Shown here: piece by piece, positions 7,427 to 8,683 of the stretch | Layout of the letters: each line of letters begins with the position of its first letter | Numbering within the stretch: the stretch's first letter is position 1 | Origin: an uncultured Eubacteriales bacterium | Lineage (GTDB): Bacteria > Bacillota > Clostridia > Oscillospirales > CAG-272 | Assembly (NCBI GenBank): GCA_900556615.1 | Contig: USPP01000049.1 | Coordinates: forward strand, 1 to 8,683 | Direction: 5' to 3' | DNA: 8,683 bases | Program-made: the position numbers and the translations under genes | Notes under the pieces: generated by a model | What the model was told of the DNA's origin: nothing | Seen by the model: only the letters and a program-made list of their open reading frames with translations | Database searches by the model: none

Positions 7427-8683
7427 ATGAGTAAAGAAGAAAAAATAGTCAATTACGAATATCCGAATCAAAAAATTGTTGACGTGGAAATGGAAAAAGA
7501 GGTTAAAAACTCCTTTATTCAATATGCAATGAGCGTCATCATCTCAAGAGCGCTTCCCGATGTCAGAGACGGTATGAAGCCGGGACAGAGACGAATTCTT
7601 TATGCTATGTATGAGGATAATCTCACTCACGACAATCCTTTCCGTAAATCTGCGACGACGGTCGGTAATGTTCTTGGACGTTACCATCCTCACGGCGACA
7701 GTGCGGTTTACGGTACTATGGTGAGAATGGCTCAGGATTTTTCATATCGTTATCAGCTTGTTGAAGGAAAGGGTAACTTCGGCTCTATAGACGGAGATCC
7801 GCCTGCCGCATACCGTTATACCGAGGCAAGACTGGCAAGGCTTTCCGACGAGATGATGCGCGATCTTGAAAAAAATGTCGTAAAGATGGACAAAAACTTT
7901 GATAATACCCGGGACGAGCCCTCCGTTCTTCCCTGCCGTTTTCCGAATTTTCTTGTAAACGGAGCGGTCGGCATTGCGGTAGGTATGGCTACGAACGTAC
8001 CTCCTCATAATCTCGGAGAGGTTATTGACGCTACCGTTTTCCGTATGGATAATCCGGAATGTACCGTTCCGCAGCTTATGGATTATATCAAGGGACCGGA
8101 TTTTCCGACCAGCGCTACTATTTATGGTGTAAACGGGATTCTTGAAGCCTATACGACCGGACGCGGAAGAATAAAGGTTCGTTCCAAAGCTGAAATAAAC
8201 GATGAAAAGCATCAGATCATTATTACCGAAATTCCTTATATGGTCAATAAAAGTATGCTGATCGAATCGATTGCAAATCTGGTTAAGGAAAAGAAAATCG
8301 ACGGTATTATTGACGTCCGCGACGAATCAAGTAAGCACGGTATCAGAATTGTATTTGATTACCGCCGTGATGCGAACGGTGAAATTATTTTAAATCAACT
8401 CTATAAGTATTCTCAGCTTGAGGATACCTGTTCCATCAATATGCTTGCCATTGTAAACGGCGAACCGAAGGTGCTTTCTCTTCCTCAGGTGCTTGATAAC
8501 TATATTGCGCATCAGGAAAGTGTTATCAAAAACCGTACGGTTTTCGAGCTTGCAAAGGCTAAAGCAAGAGCTCATATTCTCGAAGGATATAAAATCGCTC
8601 TTGACAATATCGATGAAATTGTGGAGATAATGAAAACAGCCGCCTCTGTTCCCGCCGCAAAGCAAACGCTTTGCGAACGGTTC
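7427..8683 (+). CDS. gyrA: DNA gyrase subunit A, 5' part (truncated by window end)
   Basis: GyrA is the DNA-cleaving subunit of gyrase. The frame is open from the ATG at 7427 to the last base, giving 419 codons of a protein that is usually 800-870 aa; the rest of the tower/coiled-coil region and the DNA-wrapping C-terminal domain lie outside. AAAGGA (7415-7420) is six bases before the ATG. The winged-helix cleavage domain shows [20 protein letters not shown] (40-59), the [10 protein letters not shown] quinolone-resistance segment (87-96), GNFGSIDGD (116-124) and [10 protein letters not shown] with the catalytic Tyr131. Ser92 corresponds to E. coli Ser83. Gly96 stands where E. coli has Asp87 and most Gram-positives have Asp or Glu. 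The context next to gyrB favours gyrA over parC; the GyrA box that would prove it is not in the window. Confidence 0.96.
   Translation, partial: MSKEEKIVNYEYPNQKIVDVEMEKEVKNSFIQYAMSVIISRALPDVRDGMKPGQRRILYAMYEDNLTHDNPFRKSATTVGNVLGRYHPHGDSAVYGTMVRMAQDFSYRYQLVEGKGNFGSIDGDPPAAYRYTEARLARLSDEMMRDLEKNVVKMDKNFDNTRDEPSVLPCRFPNFLVNGAVGIAVGMATNVPPHNLGEVIDATVFRMDNPECTVPQLMDYIKGPDFPTSATIYGVNGILEAYTTGRGRIKVRSKAEINDEKHQIIITEIPYMVNKSMLIESIANLVKEKKIDGIIDVRDESSKHGIRIVFDYRRDANGEIILNQLYKYSQLEDTCSINMLAIVNGEPKVLSLPQVLDNYIAHQESVIKNRTVFELAKAKARAHILEGYKIALDNIDEIVEIMKTAASVPAAKQTLCERF

Overview
The window is the replication-origin neighbourhood of a bacterial chromosome. Six genes lie on the + strand: dnaA, dnaN, recF, a remB/yaaB-type DUF370 gene, gyrB, and the 5' half of gyrA, which runs off the right edge. 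This is the classic oriC gene cluster of Bacillota. A 77-aa RemB-like gene between recF and gyrB, adjacent gyrB-gyrA, low to moderate GC, AGAAAGG-type ribosome binding sites and the GyrA stretch [18 protein letters not shown] all point to class Clostridia. The GyrA wording recalls Oscillospirales-type gut Clostridia, but that finer placement is from memory and is not proven here.

Layout. Positions 1-160 hold three hairpins and no gene. Positions 155-345 are extremely AT-rich, with a candidate sigma-A promoter and a palindrome ahead of dnaA. The dnaA-dnaN gap is a well-formed oriC: DnaA boxes, a tandem box pair, a C-rich spacer, six DnaA-trio units and an AT-rich unwinding element. dnaN overlaps recF by four bases; the small S4-domain gene (rlbA/yaaA) that often lies between them in Bacillota is absent. 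The recF-remB gap and the 708-bp gyrB-gyrA gap are occupied mostly by three diverged copies of one repeat about 170-190 bp long with related inverted ends. Between the two copies in the gyrB-gyrA gap is a second compact cluster of four DnaA boxes, about 5 kb from the origin.

Together the genes start replication (DnaA), hold the polymerase on DNA (DnaN), repair stalled or gapped DNA (RecF) and relieve supercoiling (GyrB, GyrA); RemB is a likely DNA-binding regulator. The protein-coding part is ordinary. The parts worth a second look are non-coding: the repeat family, the second DnaA-box cluster, and the clear trio-type unwinding element. In addition, GyrA has a natural glycine at the quinolone-resistance position equivalent to E. 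coli Asp87. I see no new defence, mobile or biosynthetic system.
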